Positions 34,672 through 45,004 of a stretch of 64,000 nt of DNA are shown here, one piece after another; position 1 is the stretch's first letter; every line of letters begins with the position of its first letter. The position numbers and the translations under genes are program-made. Below the pieces are notes generated by a model, which was not told where the DNA came from, did not search any database, and saw nothing but the letters and a program-made list of their open reading frames with translations. The stretch covers positions 1-64,000 of the forward strand of contig CAVXEB010000007.1 of NCBI GenBank assembly GCA_963760735.1. Direction: 5' to 3'. This DNA is from CF-46 sp963760735 (GTDB lineage: Bacteria; Chloroflexota; Limnocylindria; Limnocylindrales; CSP1-4).

Positions 34672-35007
34672 ATGGCCACCGGGACGGAGCTGCCGATCCT
34701 GCCCGAGCTGCGCCTTCAGGTCACGCCGCCCGAGGTCACCGACGTGGCCGCGACGGCCGCCCTCTTGGGCGACCCCATCCGGGCCGGCATCATCGCCATC
34801 CTGGGTTCCGGCCCGCACTGCGTGTGCGAGATGGCCGCAGCCCTGGGCGAGCGCCAGAACAACGTCAGCAACCACCTCGCGAAGCTACGCCGCGCCGGCC
34901 TGGTCCGAGCGAGCCGCCACATGGTCGACGCCCGCTGGGTCTACTACGAGCGCGACGAGACCGCCTGCGCGACGGCGCTCGCGTCGTTCCAGCGCCTCCT
35001 GCGATGA
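34672..35007 (+). CDS. arsR: ArsR/SmtB family metalloregulator
   Basis: 111-aa winged-helix repressor. Residues 23-95 hold the HTH: AATAALLGDPIRAGIIAIL and NNVSNHLAKLRRAGLV. The metal-sensing pair C50 and C52 in HCVCEMAAAL matches the CVC motif of arsenite-responsive ArsR proteins at the start of the recognition helices. A GTG one codon upstream (34669) is an alternative start. It overlaps the permease gene by 4 bp (ATGA). It should repress the downstream permease and thioredoxin genes until arsenite binds. Confidence 0.9.
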   Translation: MATGTELPILPELRLQVTPPEVTDVAATAALLGDPIRAGIIAILGSGPHCVCEMAAALGERQNNVSNHLAKLRRAGLVRASRHMVDARWVYYERDETACATALASFQRLLR

Positions 35008-36047
35008 CGACCCTCGCCGTCCATCGGACCCACTTCCCGTTCTGGCCCGGTGTCGCCCTGGCGGTCGTGGCGTGGCTGATCGCGTGGTTCATCACGCTGC
35101 CGCTGGCGAACTGGGTCGCCTACGACCTGCTCGGTCTGCAGGAGGGCTCGCAGCTCGGCGATGCCGTCGCGTTCTTCCTGTACGACGTGCCCAAGGTCCT
35201 GCTCCTCCTGACCGGGATCGTCACGTTGGTGTCGTTCCTGCGCTCGTACGTGTCGCCCGAGCGCGTCCGGTCGGCGCTCGCCGGCCGCGGTGTGCTGCCC
35301 GGGACGATGGCCGCCGCGGGGTTCGGGGTCGTTACCCCCTTCTGCTCCTGCTCGGCGGTCCCGCTGTTCATCGGCTTCGTCGAGGTCGGCGTCCCGCTCG
35401 GGGTCACCTTTGCCTTCCTGATCGCCTCGCCGATGGTCAACGAGATCGCGATCGTGCTGCTGTGGGGCCTGTTCGGTCCGGCCGTCACCCTGATGTACAT
35501 CGTCGCCGGCCTTACTGTGGCGATCGTCGCCGGCCTGATCATCGGCCGCCTCCACCTCGAACGCTACGTGGAGCCGTACGTCTGGGAGATCAAGGCGGGT
35601 GGCGCCCGCCCCATCGAGATGAAGCTGACCCTCGAGGACCGGCTCCGCGACGCCTGGACCTCCACGCGCAGCCTTGTCTGGAAGGTCCTGCCATTCGTGC
35701 TCGTCGGGATCGGCATCGGTGCGGTCATCCACGGGTTCGTCCCGACCGACCTCGTCGTGTCGATCGGCGGGAGTGACAACCCGCTCGCGGTGCCTGCCCT
35801 CGTCCTCCTTGGCGTGCCGCTCTACAGCAACGCCGCCGGGACCATCCCGATCATCGAGGTGCTCATCGCCAAGGGCCTGCCGATGGGCTCGGCGCTCGCG
35901 TTCATGATGGCCATCACGGCCCTGTCGTTCCCGGAGATGGTCATCCTCCGGCGGGTCATGAAGCCGCAGCTCATCGCGGTCTTCGCCGGCGTCGTCGCCG
36001 TCGGGATCCTGTTCGTCGGCTACCTGTTCAACGCCCTGTACGCCTGA
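35004..36047 (+). CDS. arsP: ArsP/DUF318-type permease
   Basis: 347-aa membrane protein of the permease family that includes ArsP, the efflux pump for trivalent organoarsenicals. Eight to ten helices are predicted in two repeats. The cysteine motif TPFCSCSAVPLF (C114, C116) is the family signature, and the second repeat shows VPLYSNAAGTIPIIEVL. The ATG overlaps the arsR stop and begins MTTLAVHRTHFPFWPG; earlier in-frame starts lie inside arsR. Context with ArsR and ArsC supports an arsenic substrate, but related permeases handle other solutes. Confidence 0.87.
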   Translation: MTTLAVHRTHFPFWPGVALAVVAWLIAWFITLPLANWVAYDLLGLQEGSQLGDAVAFFLYDVPKVLLLLTGIVTLVSFLRSYVSPERVRSALAGRGVLPGTMAAAGFGVVTPFCSCSAVPLFIGFVEVGVPLGVTFAFLIASPMVNEIAIVLLWGLFGPAVTLMYIVAGLTVAIVAGLIIGRLHLERYVEPYVWEIKAGGARPIEMKLTLEDRLRDAWTSTRSLVWKVLPFVLVGIGIGAVIHGFVPTDLVVSIGGSDNPLAVPALVLLGVPLYSNAAGTIPIIEVLIAKGLPMGSALAFMMAITALSFPEMVILRRVMKPQLIAVFAGVVAVGILFVGYLFNALYA

Positions 36048-36058
36048 AAGGAGACGCC

Positions 36059-36304
36059 ATGCGCGTCATCGAAGTGCTCGGTCCCGGCTGCCAGAAGTGC
36101 CAGTACACGGAGAAGGTCGTGCGGGAGGTCGTCGCCGCCGCCGGCATCGATGCCGAGGTCCGGCATGTGACCGACTACGGTGAGATCGCCTCGCGAGGGG
36201 TCCTGTCGACGCCCGGGCTCGTCATCGACGGCACCGTCGTGCTCGCAGGCCGCGTTCCGACGCGTGAGCAGGTCGCTGGCTGGTTGGGCGTCGCGTTCGC
36301 GTGA
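36059..36304 (+). CDS. thioredoxin-like (thioredoxin_3 / redox-active disulfide) protein
   Basis: 81-aa minimal thioredoxin-fold protein with the redox pair C11 and C14 in GPGCQKC, then VVREVVAAAGIDAEV and the cis-Pro segment LSTPGLVIDG. AAAGGAG lies just before ATG 36059, 11 bp after the permease stop. Such proteins commonly sit next to DUF318/ArsP permeases and ArsR. It may supply electrons to ArsC or handle arsenic thiol chemistry; this is inference. Confidence 0.88.
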   Translation: MRVIEVLGPGCQKCQYTEKVVREVVAAAGIDAEVRHVTDYGEIASRGVLSTPGLVIDGTVVLAGRVPTREQVAGWLGVAFA

Positions 36305-36821
36305 ACCCTGTTCCCCCAGGGGTAGCCGGGACGCCGCTGCGCCAGCACTAGGTGCTCCCAGGCCGGATGGCTGACTGATGCGCGCTCCGACGCGACGCGG
36401 GGGACCGGCCGGCTCGCCTCAATCACCGGCCTGGCTAGCTTCACATCTCGGCCGCAGCAGCTCTACCCTTGCCTCACCCGGCATGACCTGGCATTGAGCT
36501 TGGAAGGCTGCCGCTCTGCCAACTGAGCTACTCCCGCCCGGTAACGGCAACTATAGCCCGGGCGCCGGACGCCCCGAGCCCGGCCTTCTGGCGCCACCCC
36601 GACGAGGTTCGGGCTTGCTTGCGGACTCCGTCATGAGCGCATCGCGCCTGGTCGATAAGGCCCTCGCCGCTGGCAGATGACGACTTTGAGGCCGCGATGC
36701 ACGCCGCGTGGGGCCTGTGCCGGATTACGTCGCGATCCCTCGAATTGAGGATGACGACATCAAGAGATGCCGGCGAGAGGCTCGAATCATTCGTGCCCAG
36801 TCCGACACCGCAGGAGGTTCC
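36305..36821. other. non-coding junction region with tRNA-Gly fragment
   Basis: Gap of about 515 bp between the arsenic module and the next small gene. It contains the tRNA-Gly fragment at 36497-36540 and the shared element end at 36466-36496. To the right, the minus strand reads TATAGT 12 bases before the fragment's 5' end (36552-36557), which looks like the -10 box of a tRNA promoter. No integrase or other protein gene is recognisable; frames here are short. Confidence 0.6.
36466..36540. repeat. attachment-site-like direct repeat, copy B (5' half of tRNA-Gly plus element end)
   Basis: 36497-36540 is identical over 44 bp to the anticodon and 5' half of tRNA-Gly (30584-30627). 36466-36496 is not part of the tRNA but matches the sequence left of copy C (49289-49317) at about nine bases in ten, including GCATGACCTGGC. 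This shared flank looks like the terminus of a family of integrating elements. The 3' half of the tRNA is missing, so it is not a functional tRNA. Confidence 0.8.
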
Positions 36822-37064
36822 ATGTCGGGTTCCGCTCGCTCCGTCCAGATCACCTTGGGTAGCCGCCAGATTGGCGCCGCGGTTGTCGCAGTCGCGCTGG
36901 TCGTCGTTCTTGCGGTCGTCCTGGCCTTCGGCCAGCTAACGACCACGAGGCCCCAAACGGCTCCGGCCGCCGGTGCGCTGCCGGTCGTCGTCAATCAGGG
37001 TCCGCCCGGAAGCGCGCCGGACCGGCCCAGTTCGGGTGGCCACGGGAGGCTCATTCCGCGGTGA
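36822..37064 (+). CDS. 80-aa single-span membrane protein, hypothetical
   Basis: Small protein with a short polar N-terminus, one strong membrane helix (IGAAVVAVALVVVLAVVLAF) and a Pro/Gly-rich exterior tail. A full AGGAGG stands 5 bases before ATG 36822 and a strong terminator follows 50 bp after the stop, so it looks like a free-standing transcription unit. No family recognised. It is the first gene of the second accessory segment. Confidence 0.6.
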   Translation: MSGSARSVQITLGSRQIGAAVVAVALVVVLAVVLAFGQLTTTRPQTAPAAGALPVVVNQGPPGSAPDRPSSGGHGRLIPR

Positions 37065-37114
37065 CGTTCGCGTCGCGCGAATTGCGCTGATCAGATCGGC
37101 GGACGCCGTCGCAG

Positions 37115-37146
37115 AGACGCCGCCCCGGGTTCGGGGCGGCGTCTTT
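37115..37146 (+). terminator. rho-independent terminator
   Basis: 12-bp perfect inverted repeat AGACGCCGCCCC / GGGGCGGCGTCT with a 6-base loop, ending in TTT. It closes the 36822 gene and lies 10 bp from the end of the convergent regulator, so it may serve both. Confidence 0.8.
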
Positions 37147-37156
37147 GCTGTCCGCC

Positions 37157-40100
37157 TCAGGCGGGTCGCCAGTCCTGCTCGACTTCGGGCAAACCGAGCC
37201 GAACACCAATCGTCGCTGCCTCGGTTCGGGTGGCCGCGTCGAGCTTTCGGAGAATGTGCGACACGTGGACGCTGGCGGTCTTGTCGCTGATGTAAAGGCG
37301 TGCCCCGATGTCATGGTTCGAGAAGCCGGCCGAGACAAGCGTCAGGACCTCGATCTCGCGGTCGCTCAACCCACGTTCGCGGAGGGCAACCGTCCCGGGC
37401 GTTTGCGGCTCATCAGCTTCAACGCCGACCTCCGATGAGGGAGACGCCGCCGCCGGTCGCAGGTCGATCCGGGCGCGCCGGGCGAGCGACTCGAAACGAC
37501 CGGCGATGGGCCGCGCGCCGATCTCGACAGCGGCCGTGTGCGCTTCGGCCATGACGGCTCGAATCTCCGCCCGCGAAACGCCCCCCGCAAGCATCGCCTC
37601 GGCCTGGCGATAGCGAGCCGCGAGCGCGCGAGGCGACCGGGGCGGGAACATCTCGGAGGCAACAGCCCACAGTCCGGGATCGTCGCGATCCTCGATCCTC
37701 GCGAGATGACCCTCCATCACAGCCTCGTAGGCGCTGCCCATGCCGCCGTCTTTGACCCCGGCCTCGTCTCGTCGACGTCGGACTTCCTTCACGTAGCCGA
37801 GCAACGTCCTCGCGACGGTCTTCACCTCCCCGATGGCCTGTTCAGCGCCTGCGGCACGGACCGCCTCGGCACGCGCCGCCTCCGCGTCCAGGCCGATCTC
37901 GACCAACCCCCAGATGGCCTCGCCCTTCACCGAGAAGGGCGACGTTCGTGAGATAGCCGAGGCGGCAAAATCGACGATGGCTCGCACATCGTCGAGCCGC
38001 CCTTCGGAGATGGCAAGTTCCGCCTTGGCGGTCGCCAACCAGCCGCGCGTGTTCTCTTCGTCGACTGTCGCTTCCGGGTCTCGTGCCTCCTCCAGGTGGG
38101 TAGCAGCTTCGCTGGTTGCACCGCGGATCATCGAAACTTGGGCGGCAATCAGGTGGAATTGGCGTAGGTTCGCCCGATTGGCTGGGGGATCCAGCAATGC
38201 CGCCTCAATGACCTGGGTGCTCTCGGTGATTTGTCCCAGTTCACAGAGCGCCTCAGATTCGGCGACCGACGCCGACGGCCCCTCCCACTCAGCCAGGCCG
38301 ACCTCATTGGCATAGGCTCGTGCTGCCCGGGCTGCCTTGATCGCCATCTCATGCTGTCCGGCGCATTGGTGCGCCAAGTAGACAAGCTCGAGGGATTTCA
38401 ACCTCGGTTTCGGCATCTCCGCGGACGGAGGCGAACCTTCCTGCCTGCTGAGCCTCGCCGATGGCAGCGTGGAAATCCCGGGATTCGAACAGGGTCCAGG
38501 CCATCGTCATGTGGGCATCGGCTTTCAATTCTGGGTCATCGACGGTATCGGCAAGACGCAGGGCCTCCAGCGCGGTCACGGTAGCTGCAGGATCGCCCCT
38601 CCAGCGCAACGCGTGGACCCGGGATTCCAGGACCATCAATTGTTCGCGAACGGGCAAGCCGTGCGGTTCAATCGCGCCAAGTCGCAGCTCGTACTCGACG
38701 GCCTCGTCTTCACGGACCGACCAATGCAACGCGCGAGCGATCTGGTCGATCAGGCGCACCCGCAGGATCGTGTCATCCGTGTTCTCGAGCTCGTCAAGAG
38801 CTCTTCGCGCGTATTCAATCGAGCGATGCGGATCGCCGACGAGGAACGTGCTGCGGCTCGCTCGCTCAAGAATGTCCACGTGCCTTAGACCCGCACGGGC
38901 GAGCGGGGCTGCGTCCCATTGCTCGAGGACCCGCTCGTAGTGATGGAGCGCCTCGGCATAGGCCGCCTGACGCATAGCCGTGTCGCCGGACGCGAGGGAA
39001 GCTAGGAGGGCGCGATCATGATCCCTCGCCTCGAACCAGTGATAGGCGAGCTGAGACGCGGCCTCCGGATCGTCGAGGGAGTCCGCAGTGTCGCGTGCCA
39101 GTGCCTCGGCCACTGCGGCGTGCAGCCGGCGCCGTTCCCCGGGAAGGGTGTCCTGGTAGATCGCCTCCTGAAGCAGGGCGTGGCGGAAGCGGTACCGCTC
39201 GCCGGCGTGCTCGGGTTGGAGAATGTTCGCGCCGACGACCTCGCGGAGGGCCGCATCAAGGCGATCGTTGGGGAAACCTGTCGCCGACAGCAGGACATCG
39301 TACGGCGTCGTTCGCCCGGCAACCGACGCAACTCGGAGCGTCGCGAGCGCGGATGACGAGAGCCCGGCAGTCCGCGCGAGCAACGCCGCACCGATCGAGG
39401 AAGGAAGTTCGACGGCCGGGTCGCCCGACGCGATGAGCTCCTCAACGAACAGGGCGTTACCTTCTGATCGCGCGTGTATGGTCGCCAGCAGGCGCCTGGT
39501 CGGGGCTTTCCCGAGGATCCCAAGGAGTTGCTGCCGGAGTTCATCGGCATCAAACGGAAGGAGATCGATCTGCCTGACGCCCGGATGGCGAGCAACCTGG
39601 CGCAGCGTGGACGTCACCGGATCCTCGCGACCGGCCTCCTCGGCGCGGAACGTGGCGACGATCAAGAGCTTTGCGGTTCGACTGTTGGCGACGAGATACT
39701 GAAGGAAGGCGCGTGTCGACAGATCGGCCCAGTGGATGTCCTCGAGCTCCAGTACCAGCGGTCCGTTCGACGACGCCCGTTCCAGTACTCGGACGAGCCG
39801 GTCGAACAGCCGGACCTGGGCGATCGGCGTCGACCGCTGTCCCTTGTCGGCCGGTCCGGTGTCAACGACGAGCTCCGGGATGACAAGGGCAAGGGTCGAT
39901 CGGTCGGTTCCAACGAGTGAATCGACAGCCGAGGGAGCCAATGGCCGAATGAGGTCGCGGAACGCCTGAACTAGGGCGACATACGCGGGACCGCTTTCGC
40001 CGAGGTCGAGGCATGCCCCCGAGGAGATCCTTGCCCCCCGCCCGCGCGCGCCCGCGTTCCAGTTGTCCAGAAGGCGTGACTTGCCAACACCGGCGTCCCC

Positions 40101-40223
40101 TCCGATCAGGACGGTGGTGGTGTTCCCCTCCGCGGCTGAGTCGAGCGCTTCGTCGAGTGCCGCCTGCTCGGCGCCGCGGCCGACGAAGGTCGGGCTCGCG
40201 ATTCGAACCACGCCCCCGATCAT
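37157..40223 (-). CDS. large ATPase-TPR-LuxR transcriptional regulator, one frameshift
   Basis: Protein of about 1022 residues of the AAA/STAND-type LuxR regulators (LAL family). Near the N-terminus it has FVGRGAEQAALDEAL, Walker A GGDAGVGKSRLL and Walker B PLVLELEDIHWAD, then a long helical TPR-like region, and at the C-terminus a LuxR HTH: LSDREIEVLTLVSAGFSNHD and SVHVSHILRKLDAATRTEA. The two frames meet near 38398, where one base seems inserted. The ATG at 40223 starts directly before the ATPase domain; the frame further upstream belongs to a fragment of a different regulator. It should bind ATP and an inducer and activate transcription; targets unknown, perhaps the ABC genes upstream at 40748-42520. 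Confidence 0.83.
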
Positions 40224-40301
40224 ACGCCCGCATTTGGCTCGGTCAGACGATCGGGCAATCGGCAGGCGACGGCTGTGTCTCGTCCGCGAGGATGCTCCGG
40301 G

Positions 40302-40545
40302 ATGCAGGGCTTCCTCCGAGGGTGATCCCGGCTCGGCGGAGTACATCACCACGGCAAGCCCCGGATCGGCGGGCAGGGCGAAGGTCTCGAAGCGGAGCGT
40401 GAGGTCGCCGACGAGCGGGTGGCGGAAACGCTTCGTACCGCCCCGGTGCAAGTGACGTCGTGGCGCGCCCAGAGGGCTCGGACCACCTCGCTCCGTGTCG
40501 ACAGCAACCCAACGAGGTCCGACAGCCCCCGGTCATACGGCTATG
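40302..40545 (-). pseudogene. C-terminal fragment of an XRE regulator with MmyB-like ligand domain
   Basis: The minus strand encodes LSDLVGLLSTRSEVVRALWA followed, after a one-base shift near 40452, by HRGGTKRFRHPLVGDLTLRF and ETFALPADPGLAVVMYSAEP, which is the highly conserved end of MmyB-like ligand-binding domains of XRE-family regulators. The HTH and most of the ligand domain are absent and no start is visible, so this is a remnant. It abuts the start of the LuxR regulator. Confidence 0.65.
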
Positions 40546-40671
40546 CGGAGGCACTCCAGGCCTGGTCGACCCGCGGTGACGGTAGTGACGACGACCCTGT
40601 CACCTGACCATGGGTCGCGTTCACTCGAGATCACGGATGCGTGCCCCTGATCCTGCAAGCACACCCAGGCA

Positions 40672-40707
40672 TCGAAAGGCCCCCGGAGACGATCCGAGGG
40701 CCTTCGA
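40672..40707 (-). terminator. hairpin terminator of the ABC operon
   Basis: Inverted repeat TCGAAAGGCCC / GGGCCTTCGA with one bulged A, 41 bp past the stop of the leftward permease gene at 40748. GC-rich stem with a short T-stretch inside the 3' arm; moderate call. Confidence 0.5.
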
Positions 40708-40747
40708 TGTCCGGTCAGTACCGCGATCGGCACCACCGTTTCACCAG

Positions 40748-41569
40748 CTACATGTCCATCGAGTCAAGTCGCCGTTGAGCCACAGCGAACAGGACGGCCA
40801 CGCCGACGAGCCATGCAACGGGCGTCACGAGGGATGCTGGACCGCCGGTCGAGATTGCCACGGCCCAGTCGAAGATCGAACCCGGGAAGAAGGGTGTCAG
40901 GGCCGGGACGACGCCACCGACGATCTGCGGCGCCACGAAGACGGCTACGGCGATCGCGCCAACGGCGGCCTGGCTCGGAACGAATGTCGCGGCAGTCAGC
41001 GCGACGGCCACGAAGAAAGCCGGCACGGTGATCAGGGTGACTCCGAGGGCGATCACGATGGCGAGATCGGGGAGGCCATACAGGAGGGTCACGAGCGCTG
41101 TCGTGAGCGTCAGGGGGATGACGACCGCGGCCACCCAGAGGATGAGCGTCGAGGTCAGCCATTTGCTCACGAGGACGCTCGTCCGCGAGACCGGCTTCGA
41201 GATCGTCCAGGCCAGCGTCCCGCTGTCGCGCTCGGCGAGGAGCAGGCTCATCGTCGCGAAGATGACCGCAAGGACGATGAACTGCGTGCCGATCGCGAAG
41301 ACCAGGTTGTCGAGCGGCTGCAGCGACAGGACCTTGGCCGGCCCGTCGCCGGGGTCGGCCGGGAACGATCGGGCCGCCCACTCGGTGATGCGGGCATTGG
41401 CGGCGGCGAGCGCAAAGACGAAGGTCGTGACCCCGAGGACGACCCACGGGCGCTTGCCGTGGAGCCACTCGGAGAGGTCCTTGCGAACGAGGTTGCCGAG
41501 GCCGAGCAGGTGCGAACGGCGCAGGTCCGCGTCTCGGACGGCAGAAGGGTCGAGGGTTACAGCGTTCAT
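40748..41569 (-). CDS. ABC-2 type transporter permease
   Basis: 273-aa membrane protein with six predicted helices. The cytoplasmic N-terminus NLVRKDLSEWLHGKRPWVVL and the segment LLLAERDSGTLAWTISKPVSR are typical of ABC-2 permeases of the NosY group. Its ATG (41569) overlaps the stop of the ATPase at 41566 by 4 bp, so the two form an exporter. Substrate unknown; location in the accessory segment beside large LuxR regulators suggests it is under their control. Confidence 0.88.
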   Translation of the reverse strand: MNAVTLDPSAVRDADLRRSHLLGLGNLVRKDLSEWLHGKRPWVVLGVTTFVFALAAANARITEWAARSFPADPGDGPAKVLSLQPLDNLVFAIGTQFIVLAVIFATMSLLLAERDSGTLAWTISKPVSRTSVLVSKWLTSTLILWVAAVVIPLTLTTALVTLLYGLPDLAIVIALGVTLITVPAFFVAVALTAATFVPSQAAVGAIAVAVFVAPQIVGGVVPALTPFFPGSIFDWAVAISTGGPASLVTPVAWLVGVAVLFAVAQRRLDSMDM

Positions 41570-42520
41570 GCGGCACGCTCCTTGGAGTCGATGAGCCGGA
41601 GGAAGACCTCTTCGAGGTCGGCCTGCTCGGGGGCATTGGAGACGAGGGTGAGATCCGATTCGACCGCGTAGCGGGTCACAGCTCGCTGGACCGCGTCGGT
41701 CTGGCCGGGACGCGCCTGGATCAGGAACGTCGCCTGATCACGATCGCGGCCCTCGAGCTCGACGGATACGACACCGGGGAGTGCGGCGAGACCGCCGGCC
41801 GTCGAGTCGGAGACACCGCGGACCACGACTCTCACTCGATCGCGGGTGAAGCTGCCGAGCAGCTCCTGCGTGGGCGCGGCGCGAACGAGGCGCCCCTGGT
41901 CGAGGATCGCGACATGGTCGGAGACGCGTTGGACATCGTCGAGGATGTGCGTGGAGTAGAAGATCGTCGCCTGCCCGCGCAGGCCTTCCATGAGATCGAG
42001 CACGTCGCGCCGGCCGATCGGGTCGAGCGCGCTGGCTGGCTCGTCGAGCAGCAGCACTTGCGGCCTGCCGATGAGGGCCTGGGCGATGCCGAGTCGCTGG
42101 CGCATCCCGCCCGAGTAGGTTCGTGTCGGACGATCTGCGGCGGCGGCAATCCCCGTCAGCTCAAGGGCCTCGTCGATCCGACGCTCGATGGGATCCCGGA
42201 CCCACGGGTAGAACCCCGCGACGTAGCGCAGAGTCTGACGGGCCGTCATCCAGTCGTAGAAACGGGGCTCCTGGCCGAGATAGCCGATCGCCCGCTTGTA
42301 CGATTCGCCGGCCGCGAGCGGGACGCCCGCGACGGTTGCGCTGCCGCTCGTCGGCCGAGCTGAGGCCGGCGAGGATCTTGAGGGCGGTGGTCTTGCCCGC
42401 GCCGTTGGCGCCGAGGAAGCCGTAGATCGAGCCCTGCGGGACCTCGAGGCTGAGGCCGTCGAGGGCTCGGACGCCTGGATATTGTTTGGTGAGATCGGTG
42501 GTGCTGATGGCTGAGGCCAC
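41566..42520 (-). CDS. ABC transporter ATP-binding protein, one frameshift
   Basis: About 318-residue ABC ATPase of the NatA/CcmA type. Frame one: AISTTDLTKQYPGVRALDGL and Walker A GFLGANGAGKTTALKILAGL. After a one-base excess near 42361 the protein continues RPTSGSATVAGVPL, YLGQEPRFYDWMTARQTL, signature TYSGGMRQRLGIAQALIG, Walker B VLLLDEPASALDP and STHILDDVQRVSDH. The GTG at 42520 has AAAGGAGCTCAC directly before it and fits the family start. It forms an exporter with the permease at 40748. Confidence 0.88.
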
Positions 42521-42659
42521 GTGAGCTCCTTTCGGTGTGAGGGAACCTGCTGGTTCGTTCTCCACCGTGAGGGCTCGTGCGCGCCAGGCCATCCGGGCAA
42601 ACACCGAAGGCGACACTGGTTCTGCGATGTTCCGCGGGCCGCCGCGCGGGCTGCGCGGA

Positions 42660-44991
42660 TCAAGCCGGCGCGATCACGTGCCGGCTCGAGAACCATCGCG
42701 CCACCTGGAGCCGGGTATCGACGCCGAGCTTGTTGAAGATGCTCGCCAGGTGACTCTCGACGGTTCGCTCGGAGATGAACAGGCGCGCCGCCACCTGCGC
42801 ATTCGTGGCTCCATCGGCCACGAGCTCGGCCACTTCCATCTCACGCCGGGACAGTGGCCCATCCGTGCGAGGCGGCCTGACGAGCGACCGGCGGACTCGG
42901 TCGTCGGAGTTCGATCACATAGTCGACGACTTCGTCGCGGGTCATCTCCAGGCCGGCGCGGTGAGCGGTCTCGAATGCGTTCCGTCCCGAGCGTCGCCCG
43001 AGCGCTGGCTTCGGTGCGATCGTGATCGGCCCGATACGGCTCCAGGATCGTCGTGGGGATGGATCGCCAGATGGCCTCCCCCGCTCCGAGAAGGGTCGCC
43101 GAGCGTTCGCTCGAACCGCGGCTCATCGCGATCAACGCGAGCGCCTCGACGGCAGACGCCATCCCGATCAGATCACCCAGGGCGCGTTTGAGCTCGAGGC
43201 ACCGGCGGGCGTGCACCTCCGCCTCGGCCGGTTCGCCCTTGTGAAGCGAGGCCACGGCCAGAAAGTGAAGAAGGTAGGCTCGCTCCCACGTCTCGCCGAG
43301 CTCCTCGCTCAGTCGGATGCCGTCCCGGGCGATCGCGATGCCCTCATCGAGCTCGCCACGGAATGTGTACGCAACGCCCAGCAGGGTGGCCGCCGACAGG
43401 GCCGTGAACCGCCACCCCATCGTCCGGGCGAGAGCGAGGGTCTCTGTAGCGTAGGCGATGGCGTCGTCCAACCGATTCGTGAGGTACGCAGTGACGCCGA
43501 GGGACTGGAGCGCCCACGCCACGACCTCGGGGTCGCCGATCGACCGGCCGATCTCCAACGCCTCGGTACCCGATCGCAGCGCGGTCGACTGATCGCCCTG
43601 CGAAGCCGCAGCGAAAGACGATATCCAGAGGAGCTGGCCCCGCGAACGACTGGGTCCCGGGATCCGCTCGATCAGGGCGGCGTACAGGCTCCGGACCTCC
43701 GTGGCCGGACCTTGCGAGGCCCAGTAGGGCCACAAGCCCCTGGCAGATCGCGGCGCCCGATTCGGCCTCGGCCGGATCCGAGAGGCAGAAGTCGAGGGCG
43801 CTCCAGACGTTGGCTCGTTCAACACGGATACGCTCGAATGCCTCGACCTGCCTCTCGTCGTTCGCACCGGCCACGCTGGACAGATCGGCGATCCAGTCTC
43901 GGTGACGTCTCCGAAGGATCGTCTCCGCACCTGCCTCCCGAAGTCGCTCGCGGCCGAACTGGCGAAGCGGTTCGAGGAGCCGGAACCGGTCGGCGGTGTC
44001 TTCGTGTCGTCGCTTGAGCACGGACTTCTCGACGAGGGACCCGACGAGCTCGGGGATCTCCTCGGCGTCGAGCCCTTCGCCGGCACAGACCGCCTGAGCG
44101 GCATCGAGCTCGAACCCACCAGCGAACACCGACAGGCGCGCCCACAGCAGTCGCTCGTGCTCGCTCAGGAGCTGGTAGCTCCAGTCGATCGCCCCCTCGA
44201 GCGTCTGCTGCCGCGGCGAGGCGCTCCGGTCGCCGGTGCCCAACGCCCCGAGCCGGGCGGCGAGCCCCCGATCGAGGGCGTCGAGGCCGAGGGCGTTCAG
44301 CCGGACCGCGGCCAGCTCCAGGGCGAGCGGGATGCCGTCGACGTGGGTGCACACGCTTCGGATCGCGGCGGCGTTCGCGGCGTCCACGGCGAAGCCCTGC
44401 TGAACGGCACCCGCGCGCTCCACGAACAGCGACACGGCATCCGATCGGAGGAGGGTCTCCGGCGACGCATCGCCATCGTCGGGCAGCGACAGGGTGGGCA
44501 CGTCGATCACGACTTCGCCGGTGACCCCGAGGGCCTGCCGGCTCGTGGCCAGGATCCGCAGCTCGGGACAGGCGCGCAGCAGCGTCCCCGCCAGGACGGC
44601 CGCGGCGTCGTGGACGTGCTCGCAGTTGTCGAGGATCAGGAGGGGCCGCTTGTCGGCGAGGTAGTCGCTGAGGGTGGAGACGGCCCAGCTCGACTGAGTG
44701 GTCCTGGAGGCCGAGCGCGGTGAAGACCGCCTGAACGACCAGCTCCGGGTCCTGGATGGGCGCCAACTCGACGAACCAGACGCCATCGGGGTACTGGCGG
44801 GCGCTCTCTCGACCGGCCCGCAGGGCGAGCTTGGTCTTGCCGACACCGCCGGCGCCGGTGAGCGTCAGCAGCCGCGTCGAGGCCAGGGCGCGCTTGAGGT
44901 CGGCCAGGCCCTGACGGCGCCCCACGAAGCTCGTCAGTTCGACTGGCAAGTTGCCGGCGGCATGGGTGGCTCGGGTGGGCGCCACGGTCAT
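42660..44991 (-). CDS. STAND-type ATPase LuxR regulator, copy 1, several frameshifts (possibly decayed)
   Basis: About 777 residues if repaired. N-terminus LPVELTSFVGRRQGLADLKR, Walker A LTGAGGVGKTKLA, LLILDNCEHVHDAAAV (Walker B), GIPLALELAAVRLNALG, a TPR-like middle and a C-terminal LuxR HTH, LSRREMEVAELVADGATNAQ and ISERTVESHLASIFNKLGV. Four frame changes are apparent: an extra A at 44693 (absent from the near-identical copy 2), a CCCC run at 43737-43740, near 42990 and near 42865. With this many, true decay is as likely as sequence error. The ATPase part (43882-45004) is almost identical to copy 2 at 47358, whereas the middle is clearly diverged. It is divergent from the CPBP protease gene. 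Confidence 0.75.
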
Positions 44992-45004
44992 CGGAGCCTA
45001 GTCC
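43882..45004. repeat. 1.12-kb direct repeat, copy 1
   Basis: Matches 47358-48479 with only about three differences that I could find: an extra A at 44693 and single-base changes near 44508 and 44879. It covers the ATPase half and start of the regulator and stops abruptly at the shared GCCTAGTCC. The HTH-coding ends of the two genes (42690-42855 and 46171-46336) are also about 93% alike, but the region between is diverged, which points to recent gene conversion or duplication. Confidence 0.9.

Noticed and set aside
30628..36496. Integrase or excisionase for the accessory region
   Set aside because: Looked for the tyrosine-recombinase R-H-x-x-R-Y pattern and serine-recombinase motifs in both segments; none seen, so none is annotated.
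36497..36540. A second tRNA-Gly gene
   Set aside because: Only the 5' half and anticodon are present; no T arm or 3' acceptor strand follows, so it cannot fold as a tRNA.
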